NCBI RefSeq assembly: GCF_020252405.1
Contig: NZ_JADCDA010000086.1
Coordinates: 1-35,957 of the forward strand
Reading direction: 5' to 3'
Length of the DNA stretch: 35,957 nt
Source: Aestuariivirga sp.
GTDB lineage: Bacteria; Pseudomonadota; Alphaproteobacteria; Rhizobiales; Aestuariivirgaceae
Shown: positions 14,534-23,183 of the stretch, one piece after another
How positions within the stretch are numbered: position 1 is the stretch's first letter
Layout: every line of letters starts with the position of its first letter
Translations under genes and position numbers: made by a program
Notes under the pieces: model-generated
Told to the model about the DNA's origin: nothing
The model's input: the letters and a program-made list of their open reading frames with translations, nothing else
Database searches by the model: none

Positions 14534-16957
14534 CTAGGCGCGGAGCCGCTCGTTCGCCGGATCCCAGATCGGTTCGGGGATGATGCGCGCCTTGCGCATC
14601 TGGGTGAACATCATCACCTCAAACTCGGTGCCGCTGGCCGCAAGGTCCGGCGGCACATAGGCGAAGGCCAGCGACTTCTCCGTCTTCTGGCCGAAGCCGC
14701 CCGAGGTGGTGACTCCCACCACCTTGCCGCCGTGATAGACCGGCTCGTTGCCCACGCAGTCGCTGTCGGTGTTGTCTACCTCCAGGAAGACCAGCTTCAT
14801 GCGCGGGCCCTGCTGCTTGCGGCGCAGCGTGGCGGCCTTTCCAATGAAGTCTTCCTTGTCGAGGCGCAGGAAGCGTTCCATCGAGGCTTCGATCATGTCG
14901 ATCTCGGCGGTGAGTTCCGAGCCCCAGCCGCGATAGGACTTCTCGATGCGCAGCGCATTCATGGCATAGGTGCCGAACAGGCGGATGCCGTGGGCCTTGC
15001 CCGCCGCCATCAGCGCATCGAACACCTTGGGCATTTGCGCCATCGGGACGTGGACTTCCCAGCCAAGTTCGCCAACATAGTTGACGCGGAGAAGGCGGAC
15101 GCCTTCGACACCGGCCACCGTCGCCGTCTTGGCCGTCAGCCAGCGGAAGGACGCGTTTGAGAGGTCCGTGCCGGTGCACTTCGCCAACACCTCGCGCGAC
15201 AGGGGGCCAGCGAGGACCAGCACGCCGAAATCGTCAGTCACGTCGGTGATCGTCACCTGCTCGTCGTCACGCTTGCGCCAGCTCAGCTGGTCGAGGTCCT
15301 GCAGCTGGGCGACTGCTGCGGACAGCACGTAGAAATGGTCGGCCGCCAGTCGCGTCACGGTGATTTCGGATTCGATGAAGCCGTTCCCGTTCAGCAGGTG
15401 GCCGAGGATGATGCCGCCGTCCTTCGCCGGGATCTTGTTGGCGCAGATGCGCTCGAGGAAACTGAAGGCATCCTTGCCGGTCACTTCGTATTTGGAGAAG
15501 GTCGAAAGATCCATCAGCCCCACGCGGTCGCGCACCGCCCGCGCCTCCTCCTTCACCACCGGGAACCAGTTCGAGCGCTTGAAGGAATATGTCTCGCCTT
15601 CGCCGCTCTTGTCGTACCAGCGCGGCCGCTCCCAGCCGAAGATCTGGGCGAATTGCGCGCCCTCGGCCTTCAGCGTGTCGTAGAGCGAGGACTTGCGTAA
15701 GGCCCGGCCCACCTCATGCTGCTCGGCCGGCTTGTAGCAATAATACATGTGGTGATAGTCGGCGACGGAGACTTCCGCAGTATAGTCCTTGGTCGCCCAG
15801 TTGCCGAAGCGGCGCGGGTCGAACTCGCGCATGTTGATCTCGGCCTGGCCATGCACCATCCACTGGGCCAGATACTTGCCCGCGCCACCGCCCTGGCAGA
15901 TGCCGATCGAGGCGCCGCAATGCATCCAGTAGTTTCTGGGGCCCGGGGCGGGACCGGAGAGATAGACGCCGTCCGGCGTGTGGGTGATGGCGCCGGAGAT
16001 GACGGACTTCACACCCGTCTCGCCGAACAGCGGCAGGCGCTCCGTGGCGCGTTCGAGCCAGGGCATGATGCGGTCGAGTTCAGGCGCTTCGAGCTCGCTT
16101 TCGTAATCCCAGCGCGGCGGCTGGCCATTCCAGCACACATGCGCGGTGGCGGTCTCATAGGGGCCGACCAGCACGCCATTGGTCTCCTCGCGGAGATAGG
16201 CGTGGGAGTAGGGGTCGCGCACCACGGGGAGTTCCATCTCCAGTTCGATCAGCTCCTTCAGGGGCTCGGTGATGACATAGTGGTGCAGCATGTTGGCGAT
16301 CGGCACGTTGTGGCCGGTCCAGGCGCCCACAACGTCGCAATAGGAGCCGGCGGAATTGACCACATGCTCGCAGTCGATGGCGCCCTGTTCGGTGAAGACC
16401 CGCCATTCGCCGTTGGGCAACAGCTTGATGTCCATAACGCGATTGCGCCGCACGATCTCTGCACCGAGCTGGCGGGCGCCCGCCGCCATGGCATTGGTGA
16501 TGTCGGCTGGCGCCACGTGCCCGTCATGCACCGTGCGGAAAGCCGCCCTGACACCCGTGGTGTCGAGGAAGGGGTGGTGCTGCCTGATCTCGGCGGGCCC
16601 GATGATTTCGCATTCGTAGCCGGCCAGCCGCGAGATGCCATAGACATATTTGAGCCAGTTCACCTCCTCGTCGGTCGTCGCCAGCCGCAACCCGCCGCAG
16701 CCGTGCCAGGAAACGGCCTGGCCGGTGAGTTTTTCCAGCTTCGGGTACAGCTCGGTGCCATAGACATGCACCCTGGTCATGTTGAGCGAGCCGTTGAAAT
16801 GCGGGCACTGGCCCGCCGCATGCCAGGTGGAGCCCGAGGTGAGTTCGCCCTTCTCGATCAGGACGATGTCCGTCCAGCCTTCGAGCGCCAGGTGATAGAG
16901 GAGCCCCACGCCCATCACGCCACCGCCAACCACCACCACACGCGCATGCGATTTCAT
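14534..16957 (-). CDS. FAD-dependent dimethylglycine/sarcosine dehydrogenase-like protein with GcvT domain
   Basis: An oxidative demethylase of N-methylglycines, or a related aminomethyl compound, that passes C1 units to folate. It has 807 residues. At the N-terminus is a DAO-type FAD fold with VVVVGGGVMG at 7-16 and the segment SGSTWHAAGQ, whose His46 matches the covalent FAD attachment site of DMGDH/SARDH. A central FAO-type linker follows (FDPRRFGNWATKDYTAEVSVADYHHMYY). From about residue 430 there is a GcvT-like folate-binding region (GLMDLSTFSKYEVTGKDAFSFLERIC, NYVGELGWEVHVP, RIEKSYRGWGSELTAE) and a GCV_T C-barrel (GGFGQKTEKSLAFAYV). The exact substrate is not determinable. Two genes once followed in the operon: the split VOC gene and the EamA transporter. 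Confidence 0.88.
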   Translation of the reverse strand: MKSHARVVVVGGGVMGVGLLYHLALEGWTDIVLIEKGELTSGSTWHAAGQCPHFNGSLNMTRVHVYGTELYPKLEKLTGQAVSWHGCGGLRLATTDEEVNWLKYVYGISRLAGYECEIIGPAEIRQHHPFLDTTGVRAAFRTVHDGHVAPADITNAMAAGARQLGAEIVRRNRVMDIKLLPNGEWRVFTEQGAIDCEHVVNSAGSYCDVVGAWTGHNVPIANMLHHYVITEPLKELIELEMELPVVRDPYSHAYLREETNGVLVGPYETATAHVCWNGQPPRWDYESELEAPELDRIMPWLERATERLPLFGETGVKSVISGAITHTPDGVYLSGPAPGPRNYWMHCGASIGICQGGGAGKYLAQWMVHGQAEINMREFDPRRFGNWATKDYTAEVSVADYHHMYYCYKPAEQHEVGRALRKSSLYDTLKAEGAQFAQIFGWERPRWYDKSGEGETYSFKRSNWFPVVKEEARAVRDRVGLMDLSTFSKYEVTGKDAFSFLERICANKIPAKDGGIILGHLLNGNGFIESEITVTRLAADHFYVLSAAVAQLQDLDQLSWRKRDDEQVTITDVTDDFGVLVLAGPLSREVLAKCTGTDLSNASFRWLTAKTATVAGVEGVRLLRVNYVGELGWEVHVPMAQMPKVFDALMAAGKAHGIRLFGTYAMNALRIEKSYRGWGSELTAEIDMIEASMERFLRLDKEDFIGKAATLRRKQQGPRMKLVFLEVDNTDSDCVGNEPVYHGGKVVGVTTSGGFGQKTEKSLAFAYVPPDLAASGTEFEVMMFTQMRKARIIPEPIWDPANERLRA

Positions 16958-17093
16958 TTCGATCTCCGGACTCTGCTGGGGCGAGGATAGGCCGGACGGC
17001 CATCCCGGCTCAAGGTCCAGTCAATCCGGTTCAACCGTCCAATGCTGATTTCAGGGCGAAATCGGGCAGGGGGTGGAGAGCAGGCTTCAACCC

Positions 17094-17831
17094 TCAGAGC
17101 TTCTGGGCCTCGAACAGCATGAGCCCCGTGGCAATGGCCACGTTGAGGGATTGGGCGCCGCCTTTCATGGGTATGCGCACGAGCGTCGCGCAGGCGGCTG
17201 CCGCTTCCTCCGACAATCCGCGCCCCTCGCTGCCCATGACGAGGAGCGTGGGGGACTTGTAGGGGCGGCGGTAGCTTCCCGTAGCCTTGAGGTGCGTGCC
17301 GACACTCTCGCCCGGCCACGCCCGCAGCAGATCCAGGAACGGCTTCTGCTCCATCCGCACCAGCGGCATGGCGAAGATCGATCCCATGGTGGCGCGCACG
17401 CAATCGGGTGACCAGGGCTCGCAGGACTGCCCGGCGAGGATGACGCCCGCCGCCCCCGCCGCATCCGCCGTGCGGATGATGGCGCCGAGGTTGCCGGGGT
17501 CGCGCATGTCTTCCAGCGCCACCCACACGCCCTCCGGTTTCACGCTGTCAACCCACCGCTGGCGGAACACGCCGATCTGGTCGGGCGGGTTCTTCTGCGC
17601 GCTCACCTGGCCCATGATCTTTTCGTCCACCCGCAGCAGTGCGGCCGCGTCCCAAGGCTCCGCATGCGTGGTCGAGAGCAGGTAAACGGGCTCCCAGCCT
17701 TCCGCACAGGCGCGGTGAAGGACCTGTTCGCCCTCCGCCACAAACAGCCCATGCTCCTGCCGGTGCTTCTTTTCGGCGAGCGAGCGGATGAGCTTGATGG
17801 TGGGGTTCTGGGGCGAGGTGACGTGGAGCAT
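17094..17831 (-). CDS. TrmH/SpoU-family RNA 2'-O-methyltransferase
   Basis: An S-adenosylmethionine-dependent ribose methyltransferase for rRNA or tRNA, with an N-terminal SpoU_sub_bind-like part (NPTIKLIRSLAEKKHRQEHGLFVAEGEQVL) and the C-terminal trefoil-knot SPOUT domain. The three SpoU motifs are present: RDPGNLGAIIRTADAAG (motif 1, with conserved Asn and Arg), VMGSEGRGLS (motif 2) and IPMKGGAQSLNVAIATG (motif 3). The 245-residue length fits TsnR/RlmB-like proteins, but the target base cannot be assigned. The gene is divergent from the molybdopterin oxidoreductase across a 155-bp gap that contains a large inverted repeat. Confidence 0.9.
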   Translation of the reverse strand: MLHVTSPQNPTIKLIRSLAEKKHRQEHGLFVAEGEQVLHRACAEGWEPVYLLSTTHAEPWDAAALLRVDEKIMGQVSAQKNPPDQIGVFRQRWVDSVKPEGVWVALEDMRDPGNLGAIIRTADAAGAAGVILAGQSCEPWSPDCVRATMGSIFAMPLVRMEQKPFLDLLRAWPGESVGTHLKATGSYRRPYKSPTLLVMGSEGRGLSEEAAAACATLVRIPMKGGAQSLNVAIATGLMLFEAQKL

Positions 17832-17860
17832 GGGAACTCCTTAGCTCACCCCTTTTGCGC

Positions 17861-17936
17861 CGTCATCCCGGCGAAGGCCGGGATCCAGCTACCCTTCCAG
17901 CGCCAAAGCTGGACCCCGGCTTTCGCCGGGGTGACG
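17861..17936. repeat. Large inverted repeat (REP-like), 30-bp arms
   Basis: The left arm 17861-17890 and right arm 17907-17936 are reverse complements with three mismatches in 30, separated by 16 nt. The arms carry the TCATCCCGGCGAAGGCCGGGA / CCCCGGCTTTCGCCGGGGTGA type of sequence, well known as a dispersed element in alphaproteobacterial genomes. It sits in the divergent intergenic region between the methyltransferase and the oxidoreductase, leaving only about 30-50 nt on either side for promoters. Confidence 0.85.
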
Positions 17937-17986
17937 GACCAGAGAGCGGGGCAGCGCCCGCAGTTTTTTTCTGCTAGAAACGTCCC

Positions 17987-20077
17987 ATGAACATCCTGCC
18001 CAACATCAAAACCGGCATTTCGGTTTGCCCGCATGACTGTCCTTCGGCCTGCGCCCTGGAGGTCGAAGTTCTCGATGAACGCACCATCGGCCGGGTGCGC
18101 GGGGCGAAGGACAACAGCTATACGCTGGGCGTCATCTGCGAGAAGGTGGCGCGTTATGCCGAGCGCATTCACCATCCGGACCGGTTGCTTTATCCGCTGA
18201 AGCGCAAGGGGCCGAAGGGCTCCGGCGCGTTCCAGCGCATTTCATGGGATGATGCGCTGGCGGAGACGGCGGAGGCCATGCTGAAGGCGGAGGCCAGCTA
18301 TGGCCCCACCGCCGTCTGGCCCTATTTCTACGCCGGCACCATGGGCTATGTGATGCGCGACGGCATCAACCGGCTGCGCCATGCCAAGGGCTATTCCAAC
18401 CTGGGTGACACATTCTGCGTGGCGCTGTCCTGGTCGGGCTATCTCGCAGGCACGGGGTCTGTCTCCGGCGTCGACCCGCGCGAGATGCAGGTGTCGGACC
18501 TGATCGTCATCTGGGGTGGCAACCCGGTGAACACCCAGGTCAATGTGATGACCCACGCCATGATGGCGCGCAAGAACCGGGGCGCCCGGATCGCCTGCGT
18601 CGACATTTATGACACCGGCACCATGAAGCAGGCGGACATCAAGCTGCTGATCCGTCCGGGTACGGATGGTGCGCTGGCCTGCGCCGTCATGCATGTGCTG
18701 TTCCGCGACGGTTACGCCGACTGGCCCTATCTGGAGAAATTCACCGACGCGCCGCGTGACTTCGCCCGGCACCTGAAGACGAAGACGCCGGAATGGGCCT
18801 CGAAGATCTGCGATATTCCGGTGGCCGAGATCGAGGCCTTCGCCAGGCTCATCGGGGAGACCAAGCGGACATTCTTCCGCATCGGCTATGGCTTCACCCG
18901 TTCGCGCAATGGCGCGCCCAACATGCATGCGGTGAGCTGCATTCCGGCGGTGACGGGCGCCTGGGCTCACAAGGGCGGCGGGGCGCTGCATTCGAACAGC
19001 GGCATGTACCGCATGAACAAGGCGATGATCGAGGGGCTGGACGTCAGGAAGCCCGGCATCCGCATCCTTGACCAGAGCCGCATCGGCCCGGTGCTGCTGA
19101 ACGACCCCTATGACCTGCAGGGCGGCCCCCCGGTGAAGATGCTGCTGGTGCAGTCCACCAACCCGGCCTCGGTGGCCCCCGACCAGACAAGGGTCAAGCA
19201 GGGGCTGGCGCGTGAGGACCTGTTCACCTGTGTCCACGAGCAGTTCATGACCGAGACGGCAAAATTCGCCGACATTGTGCTGCCCGCCACCATGTTCCTC
19301 GAGCATGACGATATCTATCAGGGCGGCGGCCATTCGCATCTGCTTTACGGGCGCAAGCTGGTGGAGGCGCCGGGCGAGTGCCGCAATAACCATGAGGTGA
19401 TCTGCGGGCTGGCCAGGCGTGTGGGGGCGGAGCACCCCGGCTTCGCCATGAGCCCGCGCGAACTCATCGACTGGACGCTGGTCAACTCGAAGAAGCCCGG
19501 CCTCGACCTCCTTGACCGGGAGAACTGGGTGGACGTCATGCCCGATTTCGAGGAGGCGCATTTCCTGAAAGGCTTCGGCTTCCCGGATGGCAAGTTCCGC
19601 TTCCGCGCTGACTGGCGCAAGGTGCGCTTCCGCTCGACCGAGGCGCCGGTCGGCCCCCTGGACAAGCTGCCGGGCTTCCCCGACCATTGCGGGACGATCG
19701 AGGAGGCGACGGCGGAATATCCCTTCCGGCTCGCCACCAGCCCGGCGCGCACCTTCCTCAATTCGACCTTCAACGAGACGCCTTCGTCGAGGAAGCGCGA
19801 GGGGCGGCCCACGGTGTTCGTCCACCCCCTTGACCTTGCGGCCTTAGGCCTCGCCGATGGCCAGAAGGTGAAGCTGGGCAGCGCCCGCGGCGCCGTGACA
19901 CTCCATGCCAAGGCCCATGCCGGGCAGCGCCGCGGCGTGCTGATCGCCGAATCGATCTGGCCCAATGACGCCTTCGAGGACGGGCAGGGCATCAATACGC
20001 TCACCGGGGCGGACCAGCCGGCGCCCAATGGCGGCGGCGCCTTCCACGACAACCGGGTGTGGATAAGGGCTGCCTGA
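17987..20077 (+). CDS. Molybdopterin-containing oxidoreductase (DMSO-reductase family) with [4Fe-4S]
   Basis: A 696-residue catalytic subunit of the bis-MGD molybdoenzyme family. The N-terminal cluster motif is Cys14-x3-Cys18-x3-Cys22-x28-Cys51 (CPHDCPSAC...GVICEK). The cofactor-binding body follows (PTAVWPYFYAGTMGYVMRD; VSDLIVIWGGNPVNTQ; GFTRSRNG...AVTGAWAHKGGG), and the C-terminal molydopterin-dinucleotide domain spans about 565-690 (ATSPARTFLNSTF; VFVHPLDLAALGLADGQKVKL; VLIAESIWPN). By eye, Ser148 (ALSWSG) aligns with the metal-ligand position that is SeCys/Cys in formate dehydrogenases. There is no twin-arginine signal peptide, so it should be cytoplasmic. No electron-transfer subunit is adjacent and the substrate is unknown. 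Confidence 0.9.
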   Translation: MNILPNIKTGISVCPHDCPSACALEVEVLDERTIGRVRGAKDNSYTLGVICEKVARYAERIHHPDRLLYPLKRKGPKGSGAFQRISWDDALAETAEAMLKAEASYGPTAVWPYFYAGTMGYVMRDGINRLRHAKGYSNLGDTFCVALSWSGYLAGTGSVSGVDPREMQVSDLIVIWGGNPVNTQVNVMTHAMMARKNRGARIACVDIYDTGTMKQADIKLLIRPGTDGALACAVMHVLFRDGYADWPYLEKFTDAPRDFARHLKTKTPEWASKICDIPVAEIEAFARLIGETKRTFFRIGYGFTRSRNGAPNMHAVSCIPAVTGAWAHKGGGALHSNSGMYRMNKAMIEGLDVRKPGIRILDQSRIGPVLLNDPYDLQGGPPVKMLLVQSTNPASVAPDQTRVKQGLAREDLFTCVHEQFMTETAKFADIVLPATMFLEHDDIYQGGGHSHLLYGRKLVEAPGECRNNHEVICGLARRVGAEHPGFAMSPRELIDWTLVNSKKPGLDLLDRENWVDVMPDFEEAHFLKGFGFPDGKFRFRADWRKVRFRSTEAPVGPLDKLPGFPDHCGTIEEATAEYPFRLATSPARTFLNSTFNETPSSRKREGRPTVFVHPLDLAALGLADGQKVKLGSARGAVTLHAKAHAGQRRGVLIAESIWPNDAFEDGQGINTLTGADQPAPNGGGAFHDNRVWIRAA

Positions 20078-20204
20078 CGCCGCTGACCATTTCCCAATCC
20101 GTGTACGGAGGGAACCGCGGCGCGCCATTCCACGGTGTGGCCGCAATCATGCCGCGAACTCTTCGCCTTTCGGCGCGATAAGAAAGCACCGAATCGAGGT
20201 GCCC

Positions 20205-20327
20205 ATGTCCCGCCGTGCAATGATCGCCATGGCCGTGCTGCTTGCCGCCGCCACGGCCGCCACCGCCGCCTCCGCCGTTCCCGCTCCCTTGCGGGCGGTC
20301 TCGGAATTCGTGCTGTCGGTGGCGTGA
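20205..20327 (+). CDS. Possible 40-residue signal-peptide-like small protein
   Basis: The ATG at 20205 is preceded by GAGG at a 5-nt spacing and opens a 40-codon frame ending at TGA 20325-20327. The peptide begins MSRRAMIAMAVLLAAATAA and continues ATAASAVPAPLR before a short hydrophobic end (VSEFVLSVA). The Arg-rich start, Ala/Leu core and AxA sites look like a Sec signal peptide, leaving under 20 mature residues. It could be a small exported peptide, a very short membrane protein or the relic of a longer gene. It stands alone in the 358-nt gap between the oxidoreductase and the nucleoside hydrolase. Confidence 0.4.
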   Translation: MSRRAMIAMAVLLAAATAATAASAVPAPLRAVSEFVLSVA

Positions 20328-20339
20328 GTTCCATGACTT

Positions 20340-20414
20340 CACCTTGCCCGGGCCTGACCCGGGCACCCGCTTGGCCGCCTAAAAGGGATCGCCAGGTCAA
20401 GCCGGGCGAAGGTG
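20340..20414. repeat. Imperfect inverted repeat (REP-like)
   Basis: The left arm begins CACCTTGCCCGGGCCTGACC and the right arm ends GGTCAAGCCGGGCGAAGGTG; they are reverse complements with a few mismatches and indels around a loop of about 35 nt. The type (CCGGGCYTGACCCGGG) is a common alphaproteobacterial intergenic palindrome, different in sequence from the one at 17861-17936. It lies downstream of the nucleoside hydrolase gene (minus) and of the small ORF (plus), and may serve as a bidirectional transcript end. Confidence 0.65.
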
Positions 20415-20435
20415 GGTTTTGGTGGCTGGGGCCAG

Positions 20436-21380
20436 TTACGGCAGCGTGCCGATCCGCTCCACCAGCAGGTTGAAGAAGCCGGCCGCATCGACGTCCCGGA
20501 TCACGGTGGCGTTGGGCGGACGCCTGGTGACGCGCCACCAGTCCACCACCGTTGCGCCCATGGTGAGTTCCGACTCGCATTCGACCGACACATTCACCAG
20601 CCGGCCCTTGAACAGATCGGGCTTCAGCAGCCAGGCGATCACGCAGGGGTCGTGCAGCGGTCCGCCGTCGGTGCCGTATTTATTCTCGTCGAAGCGCTCG
20701 AAGAAATCGAGCATGGCGGCCACCGCCGGTCCGGACCTGTTCGACATCGTCCGGAAGGCCTCCACGCGCCTGGCCGTGGTCAGCGCCTTGTGGGTGCAGT
20801 CGAGCGGGATCAGGGTGATCGGAATTCCCGATTCGAACACCAGCCGCGCCGCATGTGGATCGACATAGATGTTGAACTCGGCGGCGGGCGTGACGTTGCC
20901 CTGTTCGAAATAGCCCCCGCCCATGGCCACGATCTGCTTCACCCGGCCGGCAATGCGGGGCTCGCGCACCAGCGCGAGCCCGATGTTGGTGAGCGGCCCC
21001 AGCGTGCACAGCGTCACGGTTCCGGCGGGGCGCCACATCAGCGTTTCGACGATGAAGTCCACCGCATGCTGCCCCTCGAGCGGCATCCGCGGTTCGGCAA
21101 GCACCGGGCCGTCGAGACCCGTGCCGCCATGAACCTCCTCGGCGGTGACCAGCGGGCGCACCATCGGGCGGATGGCGCCGGCGAAGACCCTGGTCTCCGG
21201 CTTTCCGGCGAGTTCGCAGATCTTCCGCGCATTCTTCTCGGTCAGCGCCAGCGGCACGTTGCCCGCCACCGCGGTGATGCCCAGCACCTCGAATTCGGGC
21301 GAGGCGAGCGCCAGCAGGATGGCCACGGCATCGTCCTGGCCGGGATCGGTGTCGATGATGATGGGAAGCGGCTTGGTCAT
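20436..21380 (-). CDS. Inosine-uridine-preferring nucleoside hydrolase family protein
   Basis: Hydrolyses the N-glycosidic bond of ribonucleosides to base and ribose. The Ca-binding signature DTDPGQDDA is at residues 10-18. HGGTGLDG, the central TLGPLTNIGLAL, AMGGGYFEQGN and AEFNIYVDPHAA segments, and the final metal ligand Asp in GPLHDPCVIA are all present, so the site looks complete. The length (314) is typical. Its ATG overlaps the purN stop by 4 bp, making it the third gene of a purM-purN-hydrolase operon and coupling salvage or turnover of nucleosides to de novo purine synthesis. Purine specificity is an inference from this context. Confidence 0.92.
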   Translation of the reverse strand: MTKPLPIIIDTDPGQDDAVAILLALASPEFEVLGITAVAGNVPLALTEKNARKICELAGKPETRVFAGAIRPMVRPLVTAEEVHGGTGLDGPVLAEPRMPLEGQHAVDFIVETLMWRPAGTVTLCTLGPLTNIGLALVREPRIAGRVKQIVAMGGGYFEQGNVTPAAEFNIYVDPHAARLVFESGIPITLIPLDCTHKALTTARRVEAFRTMSNRSGPAVAAMLDFFERFDENKYGTDGGPLHDPCVIAWLLKPDLFKGRLVNVSVECESELTMGATVVDWWRVTRRPPNATVIRDVDAAGFFNLLVERIGTLP

Positions 21381-21967
21381 TCGCGGTCCTCGATGATGCG
21401 GTTGGCGAGCCAGGCCAATGCCTGGGGATAGATCCTGTGTTCCTGGCGGAGAACGCGCGCGGCGAGCGTGCCGGGCGTGTCGGCGGGCAGCACCGGCACT
21501 TCGGCCTGCAGCAGCACCGGCCCGCCGTCGAGCTCGGGTGTCACGAGGTGCACGCTGCAGCCTGCGATCCGGGCGCCATCGGCAATGGCGCGCTCATGGG
21601 TGTGGAGGCCCTTGTAGGCCGGGAGCAAAGAGGGGTGGATGTTGAGGATGCGGCCATCCCAGCCCGCGACAAAGTCTGCCGACAGCACGCGCATGAAGCC
21701 CGCAAGTGCGATGGCCTCGACCTTCATGGAGCGCAGATAGACGTCGATCGCCGAGTCATAGGCCTCACGCGTGGCATAGTCCTTGTGGCTGATCGCCCTG
21801 GTGGCGATGCCATTGGCGGCGGCGAAGTCCAGCCCCCCGGCATCGGCCCGGCTGGAGACGACGCAGACGATCTCCGCCGGGTATTCCGGCGCGCGGGCCG
21901 CCTCCACCAGCGCCATCATGTTGGAGCCGCGCCCCGAGATGAGGACGGCGGTGCGCGCCTTGCTCAT
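21377..21967 (-). CDS. purN: Phosphoribosylglycinamide formyltransferase (GART)
   Basis: The third step of de novo IMP synthesis: transfers a formyl group from 10-formyl-THF to GAR. A 196-residue formyltransferase fold with [10 protein letters not shown] (phosphate-binding loop), [34 protein letters not shown] (catalytic Asn and His) and [17 protein letters not shown] (catalytic Asp). All catalytic elements are intact. The start ATG overlaps the purM stop (4 bp) and the stop overlaps the hydrolase start (4 bp). Confidence 0.97.
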   Translation of the reverse strand: MSKARTAVLISGRGSNMMALVEAARAPEYPAEIVCVVSSRADAGGLDFAAANGIATRAISHKDYATREAYDSAIDVYLRSMKVEAIALAGFMRVLSADFVAGWDGRILNIHPSLLPAYKGLHTHERAIADGARIAGCSVHLVTPELDGGPVLLQAEVPVLPADTPGTLAARVLRQEHRIYPQALAWLANRIIEDRE

Positions 21968-23046
21968 TTCACGGCAAGCGCACCCTTCAGCGCCACCTGT
22001 TCTTCCTGGCCCTTGCGCCTCGCAATGGCGCCGAGCGTCACCACCGTCTCGCCCGAACGCCTGAGCGAGGCGGCCACCTTCTTCGCATCCTTCGCGGCCA
22101 CCACGGCGATCATGCCGATGCCGCAGTTGAAGGTGCGCAGCATCTCGCGCCCGGCGACACCGCCCACCCCCTGCAGCCAGTCGAAGAGGGGTGTATAGGG
22201 CACCTGGCCGAGGTCGATTTCCGCCACCGCCGTCCTGGGCAGCACGCGCGGAATGTTCTCGATGAAGCCGCCGCCGGTGATGTGGGCAAGCGCCTTGATC
22301 GCGTCCGTCTGCTTCATCGCCCTGAGGATGGGCTTCACATAGATTCGGGTGGGGGCGAGCAGGGCGTCGCCCAGCGTCAGTTTCCGGTCGAAGGGGGCTT
22401 TGCCGTCATAAGAGAGTCCGCTCATCTGGACGAGCTTGCGGACCAGCGAGTAGCCGTTGGAGTGCGGGCCAGAGGAGGCCAGCCCGAGGATCACGTCGCC
22501 CGGCTTCACATCGCGCGGCAGGAGTTTGTTGCGCTCGGCCGCGCCCACGGCGAAGCCCGCGAGATCATAGTCGTCGCCATGATACATGCCGGGCATCTCG
22601 GCCGTCTCGCCGCCGATGAGCGCGCAGCCCGCCTGTTTGCAGCCATCGGCAATGCCGGCAATCACCTGGGCGGCGGCCTTCACGTCGAGCTTGCCGGTGG
22701 CATAGTAGTCGAGAAAGAACAAGGGCTCGGCGCCCTGCACCACGAGGTCGTTGACCGACATGGCGACAAGGTCGATGCCCACGCCGTGGTGTCGGCCGGT
22801 CTCGATGGCGATGCGCAGTTTGGTGCCCACGCCGTCATTCGCCGCCACCAGAACGGGGTCCTTGAAGCCGCAGGCCTTGAGGTCGAACAGCCCGCCGAAG
22901 CCGCCCAGCGCCGAACTGGCGCCCTTGCGGCGGGTGGAGCGCGCCAGCGGCTTGATGGCCTCGACGAGGGCGTTTCCGGCGGCGATGTCGACCCCGGAAT
23001 CGGCGTAGCTGACGCCGTTTCCCGCTGCTTGTTTCGCCCTGATCAT
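21964..23046 (-). CDS. purM: Phosphoribosylformylglycinamidine cyclo-ligase (AIR synthetase)
   Basis: ATP-dependent closure of FGAM to AIR, the fifth step of purine synthesis. It has 360 residues from ATG 23046 ([28 protein letters not shown]). The family core is complete: [96 protein letters not shown] and [14 protein letters not shown] at 23064 would add six residues but has no ribosome site; a GGAG lies 12 nt before the ATG. It heads the purMN operon and is divergent from the DUF2066 gene. Confidence 0.97.
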   Translation of the reverse strand: MIRAKQAAGNGVSYADSGVDIAAGNALVEAIKPLARSTRRKGASSALGGFGGLFDLKACGFKDPVLVAANDGVGTKLRIAIETGRHHGVGIDLVAMSVNDLVVQGAEPLFFLDYYATGKLDVKAAAQVIAGIADGCKQAGCALIGGETAEMPGMYHGDDYDLAGFAVGAAERNKLLPRDVKPGDVILGLASSGPHSNGYSLVRKLVQMSGLSYDGKAPFDRKLTLGDALLAPTRIYVKPILRAMKQTDAIKALAHITGGGFIENIPRVLPRTAVAEIDLGQVPYTPLFDWLQGVGGVAGREMLRTFNCGIGMIAVVAAKDAKKVAASLRRSGETVVTLGAIARRKGQEEQVALKGALAVK

Positions 23047-23183
23047 GCCGCTAGTTTGCTCCAAATCCGTGGTGGAGGCGTCCGATGGTCGTCCTTAGCC
23101 CGAAGCGCTGCCGGAATAAAGCGCCGAAGGCACGCCCAGGCATGGAGTGGATAGTTGGGACCGGAATTTTGAACGTCATTCGC

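Noticed and set aside
17987-20077. A formate dehydrogenase call for the molybdopterin oxidoreductase
   Set aside because: There is no Cys/SeCys at the apparent metal-ligand position and no adjacent electron-transfer subunits, so only the family level is supported.
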